A program made the position numbers and the translations under genes. This document shows, in pieces, positions 9,858 to 17,926 of a DNA stretch of 64,000 nucleotides. The notes beneath the pieces are model-generated. The model was given only the letters and a program-made list of their open reading frames with translations, was not told where the DNA came from and searched no databases. Position 1 is the first letter of the stretch; every line of letters begins with the position of its first letter. This DNA is from Actinomyces naeslundii (GTDB taxonomy: Bacteria; Actinomycetota; Actinomycetes; Actinomycetales; Actinomycetaceae), in contig NZ_MSRR01000004.1 in the NCBI RefSeq assembly GCF_001956585.1, positions 1 to 64,000 on the forward strand, read 5' to 3'.

Positions 9858-11537
9858 ATGCACGACTTGGACCACACGGACCACACAGACCGCACGGACA
9901 CGTCCGTTTCCGAATACCGGCTTCACCTGACGTCTCCGACGTGGACCCACGGGTCCACGAGCACCCGGTCGCCCAATCAGCCGTCAGCGGAGCAGTGCCA
10001 TCTGTGGCGGCCGTTGGCGCCGAAGGCCGACGATGTTGAGGCCGTACGCCAGCAGCAGCCCGAGCGGCGAGCAGGCGCCTGGACACTCGTTGAGGAGAGC
10101 GACGGCGTTCTGCGCCTGACCACGGACCGCACCCGCTCCCACCACCTCGTCTTCACCCGTGCGGGCGGCACCTGGGTCGTCAGCGACGACCCTCAGGAGC
10201 TGCGTCGACACGTTCCCACCTGGGTTCGCGACGAGCAGGCCGCCGAGGTCTTCCTGCACGCGGGCTTCACGCCGGGGGCGCGGACGCTGGCCCGTGAGGT
10301 GTACGCCACTGCCCCGGGGACCGTCGTGGAGCTGAGGCCCGACGGCACCTGGAGCAGCCGGCCGTGGGAGACTTATCACTACGACCCCGAGCCGGTCACC
10401 TCACCGCAGGAGTTCTCCGACGTCCTTCGCACCGCCCTCGACGTCGTCGTCGAGCGTCTTCTTCAGGACACCGGCGATCGTCAACTCCTCGTCCCCCTCT
10501 CCGGCGGGCTGGACTCGCGGCTGCTGGCCGTCTGGCTGAAGCGCCACGGCGCCCGCAACGTCGTGGCCTTCACCTACGGGGTGCCGGGCAGCGCCGAGGT
10601 CGCCATCTCCCGGGGCGTCGCCGAGGCGCTCAAGATGGACTGGTTCACGGTCGACCTGGACCCCACCGAGGTGGCTCGTACCTGGGCCGGGCCCGACGGC
10701 GTCGAGTTCCAGGAACGCACCTGGGGCCTGACCTCTCTTCCGCACGTTCAGGACTGGTACGCCCTGCTCCAGATGCGCCGTCACGCCCTGGTGGATACGG
10801 ACGCGGTCTTCCTGCCCGGCCACACGATCGTCGGGAACATGCATGACGAGCACCTGCTCGAGAGCCGGCCGTCACGCGAGGACGTGCTCACTGCGATAGC
10901 CCGGCACCACTCGCTGCTCCAGGGGGATCACAAGGCATGGCGCCACCTGCCCCTGCTGCGTCGCGCAGTCCTCCAAGGCGCCGAGGAGCTCTCCTTCCCG
11001 ACCGGCCAGGACGAGATGAACGGAAGCGGGCGCGCCATCCAGGAGCTCCTGGAGTGGGTGAACCTCCAGGAGCGTCAGAGCAAGTACATCAACGGATCGT
11101 TCAAGGCATACGAGGCCTTCGGCTACGGCTGGGCGCTACCCATGCTCGACACCGAGATGTGGGGCGCCTGGCTGCGGGGCTCCGAGGAGCTGACCGCGAC
11201 TCGCGACTGGTACGCGCAGTTCACGGCGGAGGCCTTCGCCGAGGCCACGGGCACCGCCTCGCGGCTCTTCGAGGCGCCGGCCGAGCGGATCCCCGCCGGA
11301 GCGCGGCGACTGCTCATGACGGCACTGACCGTCACCGGCACCCGCACGGCCATGTCACGAGCTGTCTCCATGCGCACCAAGCTGCACCATCCCATGGCAT
11401 TCGAGGCGTTCAACGCCCCCATGCCCCGTTCCGAGCAGATCCTGCGCATGGCTCGTGGGGCCACCTCGACGGGACTGTGGGCACAGCTGTTCCTGGACGG
11501 GACCTGGGGCGCTCACCCCGTCGCTCCCATGGGCTAA
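9858..11537 (+). CDS. Asparagine synthase-like protein in glycan cluster
   Basis: The 559-residue product carries an ATP-pyrophosphatase (asparagine synthase) domain with the PP-loop SGGLDS at 215-220. The N-terminal third resembles a degenerate glutaminase fold (TAPGTVVELRPDG near 151-163), but there is no Met-Cys N-terminus, so glutamine cannot be the nitrogen source in the usual way. Such proteins occur in capsule and O-antigen clusters, where they may amidate uronic acids; here uronic-acid genes are nearby, which makes that an attractive inference. A TACCAT box six bases upstream supports the start. The gene is divergent from the dehydrogenase and convergent with the DUF6541-like gene at 11816. 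Confidence 0.8.
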   Translation: MHDLDHTDHTDRTDTSVSEYRLHLTSPTWTHGSTSTRSPNQPSAEQCHLWRPLAPKADDVEAVRQQQPERRAGAWTLVEESDGVLRLTTDRTRSHHLVFTRAGGTWVVSDDPQELRRHVPTWVRDEQAAEVFLHAGFTPGARTLAREVYATAPGTVVELRPDGTWSSRPWETYHYDPEPVTSPQEFSDVLRTALDVVVERLLQDTGDRQLLVPLSGGLDSRLLAVWLKRHGARNVVAFTYGVPGSAEVAISRGVAEALKMDWFTVDLDPTEVARTWAGPDGVEFQERTWGLTSLPHVQDWYALLQMRRHALVDTDAVFLPGHTIVGNMHDEHLLESRPSREDVLTAIARHHSLLQGDHKAWRHLPLLRRAVLQGAEELSFPTGQDEMNGSGRAIQELLEWVNLQERQSKYINGSFKAYEAFGYGWALPMLDTEMWGAWLRGSEELTATRDWYAQFTAEAFAEATGTASRLFEAPAERIPAGARRLLMTALTVTGTRTAMSRAVSMRTKLHHPMAFEAFNAPMPRSEQILRMARGATSTGLWAQLFLDGTWGAHPVAPMG

Positions 11538-11615
11538 GAGCTCGTATCGGTCGCTACCCGGACAGCGGGTGGGGCACGGTCCTGATCTGGTCCTGATCGG
11601 GAACGCACCTATCGA

Positions 11616-11686
11616 TCGAGAACTGCGCCCTCCCGCAGACAGCTGTGGCCCGGCCGCGGTCGTCTGCGGGAGAGGTACGTTCTCGA
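11616..11686. terminator. Nested hairpin between convergent genes
   Basis: An outer 8-bp stem (TCGAGAAC with GTTCTCGA) encloses a perfect 11-bp stem (CTCCCGCAGAC at 11630-11640 with GTCTGCGGGAG at 11662-11672). It follows the asparagine synthase-like gene by about 80 bases. There is no T tract. Confidence 0.55.
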
Positions 11687-11759
11687 GGGAGATCGCAGTC
11701 CCCGATGCAGACACCGGGCCGCCCTGTTCGCAGGGATGCCGTTCATAAGCAGCACCCGT

Positions 11760-11793
11760 CGCCGTCGGCCTCCATAGGTGGTGGCCGACGGCG
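11760..11793 (-). terminator. Hairpin downstream of DUF6541-like gene
   Basis: A perfect 11-bp inverted repeat (CGCCGTCGGCC and GGCCGACGGCG) with a 12-base loop lies 23 bases beyond the stop codon at 11816. Confidence 0.6.
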
Positions 11794-11815
11794 CCGTCAA
11801 AGCGTCAGCAGACCG

Positions 11816-13924
11816 TCAGCCGTTGCAGACGTCGATGCGCCACAGTGAGGCCGACCCGCCGGAGTCGATGAGGGTGAAACCGTAAGAGGTGTCGACCTTG
11901 TAGAGGCCGGGGCGGATCTTGCTGAGCTGGGAGTTGTTGAAGCGGATGTCCTTGTCAGCGTAGAAGTACTTGATCCCGTGATGCTGGAGGATCTCGCACA
12001 CGTGGGGGTCGGTGTGGATCTGGTTGAAGTACTCGCGCAGATAGATTCCGTCCTCGTCGTCTGCCGCCTGACCGGGGAAGACCCACACGCTGCGCATACC
12101 GGTGAGGATGGGGATGTAGCCCGCTCCGGCCACCGGGTCACCGATCACGACGGCGTCATCCGGCAGCTCGTCGGGCAGGCGACGGATCATCGCGAGCTCG
12201 GCCTCGTCGGCGATGAAGCGGGTGTCTCCGAGTACCGGCTGGTAGCCCTCGCGCACGTCGGAGGCGATGGCCTGGCTTCCGACCACCATAGCGGGCGTGC
12301 ACAGGATGACAACGACGACGGCGGCCGCCACCCGGGTCACCATCGAGATCACCGAGTCCGCAAGGCCGGTACGGGCCAAGGCGCCGCGCAGGCCTGAACA
12401 GATCCGCGCGGCCACCGGGGCGAGCCACGTGCGCAGGGTGTCCAGGGCGATGACGACGAGGAGCACGGCCAGGACGGCGGTCATCGCCTTGAGCCGGTGA
12501 GGGTTGCGGTAGAACAGGCCGGTGATCGATGAGAGCACCGGGATGGGGGCGATGGCGGCCAGGATGAGGGACATGCTGAAGACCCATGCCACCACGAGCT
12601 CCCAGGCCCGCCGCCGCCACAGGCAGACCGCGGCACCCAAGAGGCTCAGGATCGTCAAAGGTATCTCAACCCACTCGATGGCCCAGCCGCCGAAGTAGTT
12701 CAGAGCGACGGGGATGAGGAGCTTGGTCGCCAGGTTGCTCCAGTCCAGCTCGGTGTACCTGCCGAAGTGGTGCTGCTGGGGACCGGGGAGGTAGACGAAG
12801 ACGACCACGGCGACCACGGCGAGCAGAGCGCCGATCCACCGGGCCGCAGCCTGACCGCGTCGCTCGGAGCGCCAGCTCCTCACCCCTGAACGCACCGCGT
12901 AGCACAGGATGATGCCGAACAGCGGCCACAGGAGCATTGCCGCCGCCGAGGTGTGAATGAGGCAGGATCCGACGAAGAACGGGATGATGGCGCACAAAGC
13001 CATGGCTGCACGGCCCAGGGCGCCCCGATGGGATGCGCTCTGGTCGCGGGCGGCCACCACCAGGAGGGTGCGGGCACGGCGCCAGCACTCGATCGACATG
13101 GCGATGACCGCGGGGCAGGTAGCCACTGCCATGCAGTAGGGCCACAGCGCGGCACCGTAGGTGAGCCGCCAGGGGAACACCGGAGCCAGAAGCGAGGCGG
13201 CCAGCGCCAGGTAGGGGGCCTGACGGACCTTCGGCAGCGCAGTGCGGGCCAGATAGACCAGTCCGAGGTACCACACGAGCGCCACCGCCAGCAGCAGGAC
13301 ATTGTTGGCGATGAGCGTCTCTCGCCAGCTCCACGCTCCCAGGCTGGCGACCTGGTGCCACACGATCGGGTAGAAGCCCGCGTGACTCGTCAGCCCGAAC
13401 ATGCCGGCGTTCGGGTTGAACATCGAGGCGTAGTCCTCACGCTCGATGATGGCGACCTGCATGTAGTGGTAGAGGGCGTCACCACTCTGGGAGACGGCAT
13501 TCGGCGGGATCGTGAGGATGACGGGCAGGGCAGTGAAGGCCCAGAACCCCAGCACCGTCAGGAAGAGCCGGCGCTCGGCGCGTCCGCCGTCGGTGCGCAT
13601 GGTCATGCCCTCTCGCTGATCCTCGGGCATGAGGAGGATCCCCGGGTCCCAGCGGTCGATGAGACGCTTCATCGTGTGCGCGGCAAGAGCCAGGATCGCG
13701 GTCGTCACCATCACGGGGATCCAGCCCCAGGGCTTGCCGACGGCCGCCTGGAAGAGCCCGTCGACAGTCAGGATGAGAGCGCTGACGGTCGGAGCCAGGG
13801 CGACGGGCCGGATCCCTCTCATCCCGGCGGCACGCAGCACGACCCACCCGACTCCGAAGAGCGCCGACAGAAGCAGGACAGCGGTCGGCAGGGTGTTGAA
13901 CCAGTCGACCAGGCTGTTGGTCAC
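11816..13924 (-). CDS. Large polytopic membrane protein, second DUF6541-like paralogue
   Basis: About 702 residues with many hydrophobic segments and a C-terminal extracytoplasmic domain that ends in GSASLWRIDVC, matching the protein at 6354-8420. Conserved shared pieces include DDAVVIGDPVAGAG and KYFYADKD. I place the start at GTG 13924, which forms a GTGA overlap with the stop of the upstream glycosyltransferase and has GAGGA nine bases upstream; TTG 13927 is an alternative. It is the last gene of a three-gene operon (glycosyltransferase, glycosyltransferase, membrane protein). It is a candidate polymerase or GT-C enzyme for the surface glycan; the reaction is unknown. Confidence 0.75.
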   Translation of the reverse strand: MTNSLVDWFNTLPTAVLLLSALFGVGWVVLRAAGMRGIRPVALAPTVSALILTVDGLFQAAVGKPWGWIPVMVTTAILALAAHTMKRLIDRWDPGILLMPEDQREGMTMRTDGGRAERRLFLTVLGFWAFTALPVILTIPPNAVSQSGDALYHYMQVAIIEREDYASMFNPNAGMFGLTSHAGFYPIVWHQVASLGAWSWRETLIANNVLLLAVALVWYLGLVYLARTALPKVRQAPYLALAASLLAPVFPWRLTYGAALWPYCMAVATCPAVIAMSIECWRRARTLLVVAARDQSASHRGALGRAAMALCAIIPFFVGSCLIHTSAAAMLLWPLFGIILCYAVRSGVRSWRSERRGQAAARWIGALLAVVAVVVFVYLPGPQQHHFGRYTELDWSNLATKLLIPVALNYFGGWAIEWVEIPLTILSLLGAAVCLWRRRAWELVVAWVFSMSLILAAIAPIPVLSSITGLFYRNPHRLKAMTAVLAVLLVVIALDTLRTWLAPVAARICSGLRGALARTGLADSVISMVTRVAAAVVVVILCTPAMVVGSQAIASDVREGYQPVLGDTRFIADEAELAMIRRLPDELPDDAVVIGDPVAGAGYIPILTGMRSVWVFPGQAADDEDGIYLREYFNQIHTDPHVCEILQHHGIKYFYADKDIRFNNSQLSKIRPGLYKVDTSYGFTLIDSGGSASLWRIDVCNG

Positions 13925-15339
13925 CAACGTTGTTCCTCACTCACTCGACGTACGTCGTCGACCTCGTCGACCTCGTTGTGCTCGCCGCCCTCGGCAACGA
14001 CCTCCTGCACGATACTTGCTGCGGACTCACCCGTTGCGCGCAGCGAGCGGTGGTCCTCGACCCAGTCGTGGAAGCGCTGTGCTGTCGCGGCGCGGGCGCC
14101 GGAGGCGGTTTCGGCCTCGTAGACATCCAGCGCCGCACGCATGGCCTCGGCGACCGCAGCAGCATCGTGCTCGGCCGCCCATCCCAGGTCGAAGTCGCGC
14201 ACATCCGAGGCCACCGGCCCGTTACCGGCGAAGAGCACCGGCGTTCCGCATCCCAGGGCGGAGAGAACCTTGGTGGGGTAGGCGAAGTCGTAGCCCTGCC
14301 CCGGTTTGATCGACACCAGGGCCGCCACGGCGCCCCGCTGCCACACGGCGGCCTCGGCCGCCGGGACCGCCGGGTGCATGATGACGGCGGGAGCGCCGTC
14401 GACCCCCGCGGGCAGCTGGGAGGCCGCCTGGGTGATCTCCTGCCAGGCCGACCCCCGTCCCAGGAAGAGAAGCTGGGCGCTGGGGTGGGTGCGGCGCACC
14501 TGGGCCAGGGCATGGACGAAGACGTCGGCGCCCTGCCACTCCGAAGCCGTTCCGGCGTAGACGAAGTACGGTCCGCTCAGCCCGATCTCCGCGCGAGCCT
14601 GCTCTGAGGCGGACGGGCCGTGGGCATCGAAGACGGCGGTGTCGATCCCATTGGGCACGACTCGTATCCGCTGCGCCCAGGCGTCGTCGTCCTCCGCGGC
14701 GTTCACGAGCTCGGCCACGGACCGGGCGACGCCGTCGTTCACGGCGATGACGCGGGCGGCCCCGCCGACGGCGAAGGCCTCAAGCCTTCTGACGGCCTTG
14801 ACCACGATGTCCGCGGCACCGGTGGAGGCAGCCGCCGCCGACCACACGTCCGCCGCGTACCACACGTAGGGGATCCGACGCACGGCCGTCACCACCCGGA
14901 CAACGGCTCCGGTTGTCGGGGGCGGCTCAACGAGGACCGCCTCCGGCCGAGGCGCCGTCAGCAGCCTCAGAGCCAGGGGCAGATCGAAGGAGAGATAGGG
15001 CACGTAACCGCGCAGGTAGCCCGAGGAGTCCCGCAGAACCGGCCAGCGGGAGACCTGGACCCCGGCGGGATCGGGGTCGCCCTGCGGCGCGTCGGCCGGG
15101 GCGCGGCTGGTGAGGACCCGCACGGGCACCCCGTCGGCCACGAGCGCCTGCTCCACGCTGTCGAGCCGGAAGGACGCAGCAGCCGCCTCCGGCAGGTGGA
15201 TGCGGGTTGCCACCAGGACCCCGCCTCGCCGGCTCGAACGGGCGCGCCGTCGTGATGCCACCGCTCCCGCCAGCGCAGCCGCCGCGCCACCGACGGCCAG
15301 AGCACCAAGAGACGCCCGGAAGATGCCTCGTGCACTCAT
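13921..15339 (-). CDS. GT4-like (GT-B) glycosyltransferase with N-terminal membrane anchor
   Basis: A 472-residue protein with a hydrophobic, Ala-rich N-terminal segment at about 8-28 followed by Arg residues, then two Rossmann-like domains. The C-terminal domain shows VVPNGIDTAVF, PYFVYAGTASEWQGADVF and the family element GYDFAYPTKVLSALGCGTPV near 350, where the donor nucleotide binds. It should transfer a sugar from an NDP or lipid-linked donor at the cytoplasmic face. ATG 15339 overlaps the preceding stop as ATGA, and its own stop overlaps the next gene as GTGA, so the three genes are translationally coupled. The acidic C-terminal tail is unusual. Confidence 0.85.
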   Translation of the reverse strand: MSARGIFRASLGALAVGGAAAALAGAVASRRRARSSRRGGVLVATRIHLPEAAAASFRLDSVEQALVADGVPVRVLTSRAPADAPQGDPDPAGVQVSRWPVLRDSSGYLRGYVPYLSFDLPLALRLLTAPRPEAVLVEPPPTTGAVVRVVTAVRRIPYVWYAADVWSAAAASTGAADIVVKAVRRLEAFAVGGAARVIAVNDGVARSVAELVNAAEDDDAWAQRIRVVPNGIDTAVFDAHGPSASEQARAEIGLSGPYFVYAGTASEWQGADVFVHALAQVRRTHPSAQLLFLGRGSAWQEITQAASQLPAGVDGAPAVIMHPAVPAAEAAVWQRGAVAALVSIKPGQGYDFAYPTKVLSALGCGTPVLFAGNGPVASDVRDFDLGWAAEHDAAAVAEAMRAALDVYEAETASGARAATAQRFHDWVEDHRSLRATGESAASIVQEVVAEGGEHNEVDEVDDVRRVSEEQRW

Positions 15340-16490
15340 CGGGTTCCTCCTGCTCGCAGCGTACGGGCCCGGGGGAGCTCACCGGCCCGAACCGCCTGCA
15401 TGTCGTCGGCGACCACGCGAGCCCGGCTGAGCCACGTGTGCTCCTCGCGTGCTCCTTGGGCCCGGTGAGCGGCCTGGGCGATCTCATGGGGCTGTTCAAG
15501 AAGCCGACGCAGCAACTCGGCGAGCTCGCTCGCGTCGTAGGGGAGGGTCCAGCCGGCGTCGGCGGCGCCCACGACCTCGGCGGCAAGGGTCCCCTGAGAG
15601 GCGATGACCGGCTTCCCACGTCCGAGGTACTCATAGAGCTTGACCGGGGAGGCGAACTCCCGATACGGGTCCGGCTCGACGAACAGGACACAGGCGTCCG
15701 CGCGCTCGTAGAGGGCAGTCAGCTCCTCCCCGGAACGGTGAACGACGTCGATCCGGCCGCCGGCCGCCTCCACCATGGCGGCGTACTGGTCGCCGGCCGA
15801 CTCCCACTGGTCAGGACGGGTGCAGATGGTCAGGCTGGCACCGGGGACGTCAACGACGGCACGAAGGCACTCCTGGAGCCGGTAGTGACCGCCCAGCCCG
15901 CCGATGTAGAGCAGGTGGAGTCCGCCGTCGGCCCGGGATGAGGGGGCCTCGTCGACGATCTCGCAGCCCGGAGGCAACGGGGCCATCCGGTCCTCGGGGA
16001 ACCCGGGGACGTAGGCGCCCATACGCGCCGACGGCAGGTAGAGGCGGTCGATGTAACGGGCGTACCAGGCCAGGTCGTAGCGGTAGACGCATCCCATGGC
16101 CGCCGCCATCGCGGTCCCGACTCGTTCGCGGTAGTCGGGGAAGGCCCAGTAGATGTCCCGGTAGAACAGGGACGTGGGCACGCCATGGCGGTGCATCAGG
16201 CGCATGAGCGCCGGATCCACGAAGGGGTGGGGCGGCAGGTGACGCGGCTCGGTCAGCATGGTGGGGATGGTCGCGCACTCGGAGTAGAGGAACTCAATAC
16301 GCTCCCCGCCCTGGAGGCGGTCCCTCAGGGCGCGCAGGCGACGGGAGCGCTCTCGCGCCGAGCCGGTGACGTCCAGAACGGTGTAACCGAGCTCCCGGAA
16401 GGCATCAAGCATACGTACGGGGCGAATACCGGAAGCCGACGACGCCTCCCGATCCAGGGGAAAGGGGGCGTGGTAGACGATCGCAGCCAT
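15336..16490 (-). CDS. Glycosyltransferase, GT-B fold
   Basis: The 384-residue product starts MAAIVYHAPFPLD, a typical GT4-like beginning with a loop after the first strand, and has LHLLYIGGLGGHY at the start of the C-terminal domain and KLYEYLGRGKPVIAS, the donor-binding element with the conserved glutamate. The start at 16490 is chosen by AAAGGAGG upstream and by family length; the frame is open further upstream without similarity. It heads the operon 16490-11816. The 323 bases upstream are shared with the divergent UDP-GlcNAc 2-epimerase gene. Confidence 0.82.
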   Translation of the reverse strand: MAAIVYHAPFPLDREASSASGIRPVRMLDAFRELGYTVLDVTGSARERSRRLRALRDRLQGGERIEFLYSECATIPTMLTEPRHLPPHPFVDPALMRLMHRHGVPTSLFYRDIYWAFPDYRERVGTAMAAAMGCVYRYDLAWYARYIDRLYLPSARMGAYVPGFPEDRMAPLPPGCEIVDEAPSSRADGGLHLLYIGGLGGHYRLQECLRAVVDVPGASLTICTRPDQWESAGDQYAAMVEAAGGRIDVVHRSGEELTALYERADACVLFVEPDPYREFASPVKLYEYLGRGKPVIASQGTLAAEVVGAADAGWTLPYDASELAELLRRLLEQPHEIAQAAHRAQGAREEHTWLSRARVVADDMQAVRAGELPRARTLRAGGTR

Positions 16491-16667
16491 ACGGTGCCTC
16501 GCCTCCTTTTGGGGGTATCTCAGGGACCAGGCGCGACCGCACCAGGCAGGCAGATTCAAGTGCGCATGATAGTACCATCGGCTGATCACAGTTATGACAC
16601 GACGTCGGTGGGTAGGAACCATCCAATCGGCTCATGCGGGCCGGACCCGGCGCCTGCGACTCAACGT

Positions 16668-16711
16668 CATTTAAGTGCCATTTTAGTGTCGTTTCAGTTT
16701 CATTTCAGTGT
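16668..16711. repeat. Four tandem 11-bp direct repeats, consensus CATTTYAGTGT
   Basis: The units are CATTTAAGTGC, CATTTTAGTGT, CGTTTCAGTTT and CATTTCAGTGT, with no gap between them. The 11-base period puts every unit on the same face of the helix, which is how PhoB/OmpR-type and SARP-type winged-helix regulators bind. The block is about 100 bases upstream of the epimerase start. Confidence 0.75.
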
Positions 16712-16800
16712 CAGCCAAGACCCGGAGGAGAGGTCTCCGCGCTCTGGGCGCGCTGGAGAACGGTGGTGGCCCGGAGGCGCCCGAGCCATCGCAGTCACGG

Positions 16801-16806
16801 TAGAGT
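16801..16806 (+). promoter_or_regulatory. Putative -10 TAGAGT, leaderless start of epimerase gene
   Basis: TAGAGT is seven bases before ATG 16814, and no Shine-Dalgarno match lies between. Confidence 0.5.
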
Positions 16807-16813
16807 CTCGGGT

Positions 16814-17896
16814 ATGCGTGTCATGTCAGTAGTGGGCGCCCGGCCCCAGTTCGTCAAGCTAGCCCCGATCGATGCCGCCTTCCGTGAGACCGGGATCGAG
16901 CATGTGATTGTTCACACCGGGCAGCACTATGACCCGATGCTCTCCGATGTCTTCTTCAGCGACCTGGGAATCTCGGCCCCGGACGTCCACCTCGGGGTCG
17001 GCTCGGGATCGCACGGCGTGCAGACCGGAACGATGCTCGCGGCCATGGACGAGACCATCGAGACCCACTCTCCCGACTGGGTCCTGGTCTACGGGGACAC
17101 GAACTCCACGCTGGCCGGGGCCCTGTCGGCAGTCAAGCTCCATGTGCCCATCGCGCACCTGGAGGCGGGCCTGCGGTCCTTCAACCGGGCCATGCCCGAG
17201 GAGATCAACCGGATCCTGACCGACCACGCCGCCGACCTGCTGCTGGCACCGACCGAGGTGGGCGCCGCCCATCTGGCCGACGAGGGGCTGGCCGATCGGA
17301 CCGTCGTCGTGGGCGACGTGATGACCGACATCCTGTTCTCGGTGCGAGACTCCGTCGTCGACACCCCCTCCCCCGTCATGACCGAGCTGGATCTGCCCGA
17401 GGGCGGATACTCGCTGGCCACCATCCACCGGGCGGAGAACACCGACGATCCCGAGCGTCTGCGCTCCATCCTGGAGTCGCTGGCAGCGGTCGACCACCCC
17501 GTGGTCCTCCTGGCCCACCCGCGCCTGGTGGCCAAGTGCGCCGAGCACGGCATCGCTCTGGGTGACTCGGGCAACCTGCGGATGCACCCGCCCCTGGCCT
17601 ATCCCGAGCTCGTCGCCTCGACCCTGCACGCCCGTGGTGTGGTCACCGATTCCGGCGGCCTGCAGAAGGAGGCCTTCCTCCTGCGGGCGCCGTGCACCAC
17701 GGTGCGTCCTCAGACCGAGTGGGTCGAGACCGTCAACCTGGGTTGGAACGTCCTGGTCGAGCCCGGCCAGGCCCTGGTGCGCGCCGCCTCACGCCCACGG
17801 CCGACCGAGCCCGCCGAGGCCGAGGCCCACCCCTACGGAGACGGCAACGCCGCTCACCGGGTGGTTCAGGCCCTCACCGACCACCTGCCCGGCTGA
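16814..17896 (+). CDS. wecB: UDP-N-acetylglucosamine 2-epimerase (WecB/WbpI family)
   Basis: The 360-residue product has the full 2-epimerase layout: VVGARPQFVKLAP at 5-17, TGQHYD near 37, HLEAGLRS in the middle, TIHRAENTDD and the C-terminal GGLQKEAFLLRAPC. It interconverts UDP-GlcNAc and UDP-ManNAc, or the corresponding 3-acetamido uronic acids if it is a WbpI-type enzyme; the sequence alone does not decide, but the WbpB/E/D-like genes nearby favour the latter. ATG 16814 begins the canonical N-terminus and is preceded by a leaderless-type box. A glycosyltransferase gene follows after 30 bases. Confidence 0.92.
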   Translation: MRVMSVVGARPQFVKLAPIDAAFRETGIEHVIVHTGQHYDPMLSDVFFSDLGISAPDVHLGVGSGSHGVQTGTMLAAMDETIETHSPDWVLVYGDTNSTLAGALSAVKLHVPIAHLEAGLRSFNRAMPEEINRILTDHAADLLLAPTEVGAAHLADEGLADRTVVVGDVMTDILFSVRDSVVDTPSPVMTELDLPEGGYSLATIHRAENTDDPERLRSILESLAAVDHPVVLLAHPRLVAKCAEHGIALGDSGNLRMHPPLAYPELVASTLHARGVVTDSGGLQKEAFLLRAPCTTVRPQTEWVETVNLGWNVLVEPGQALVRAASRPRPTEPAEAEAHPYGDGNAAHRVVQALTDHLPG

Positions 17897-17926
17897 TCGC
17901 CCCGCACCGGCTCGGGCAGCGACATC

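Larger units (their letters stand above)
16491..16813. promoter_or_regulatory. Divergent promoter region with tandem 11-bp repeats
   Basis: This 323-base gap separates the glycosyltransferase operon (minus) from the epimerase operon (plus). It has a lower GC content than its neighbours and contains four 11-bp direct repeats (16668-16711) and a leaderless -10 box for the epimerase gene. I see no gene in it. Confidence 0.6.

Noticed and set aside
16668-16711. CRISPR-like array
   Set aside because: The repeats are 11 bases with no spacers and only four units, and no cas genes are present.
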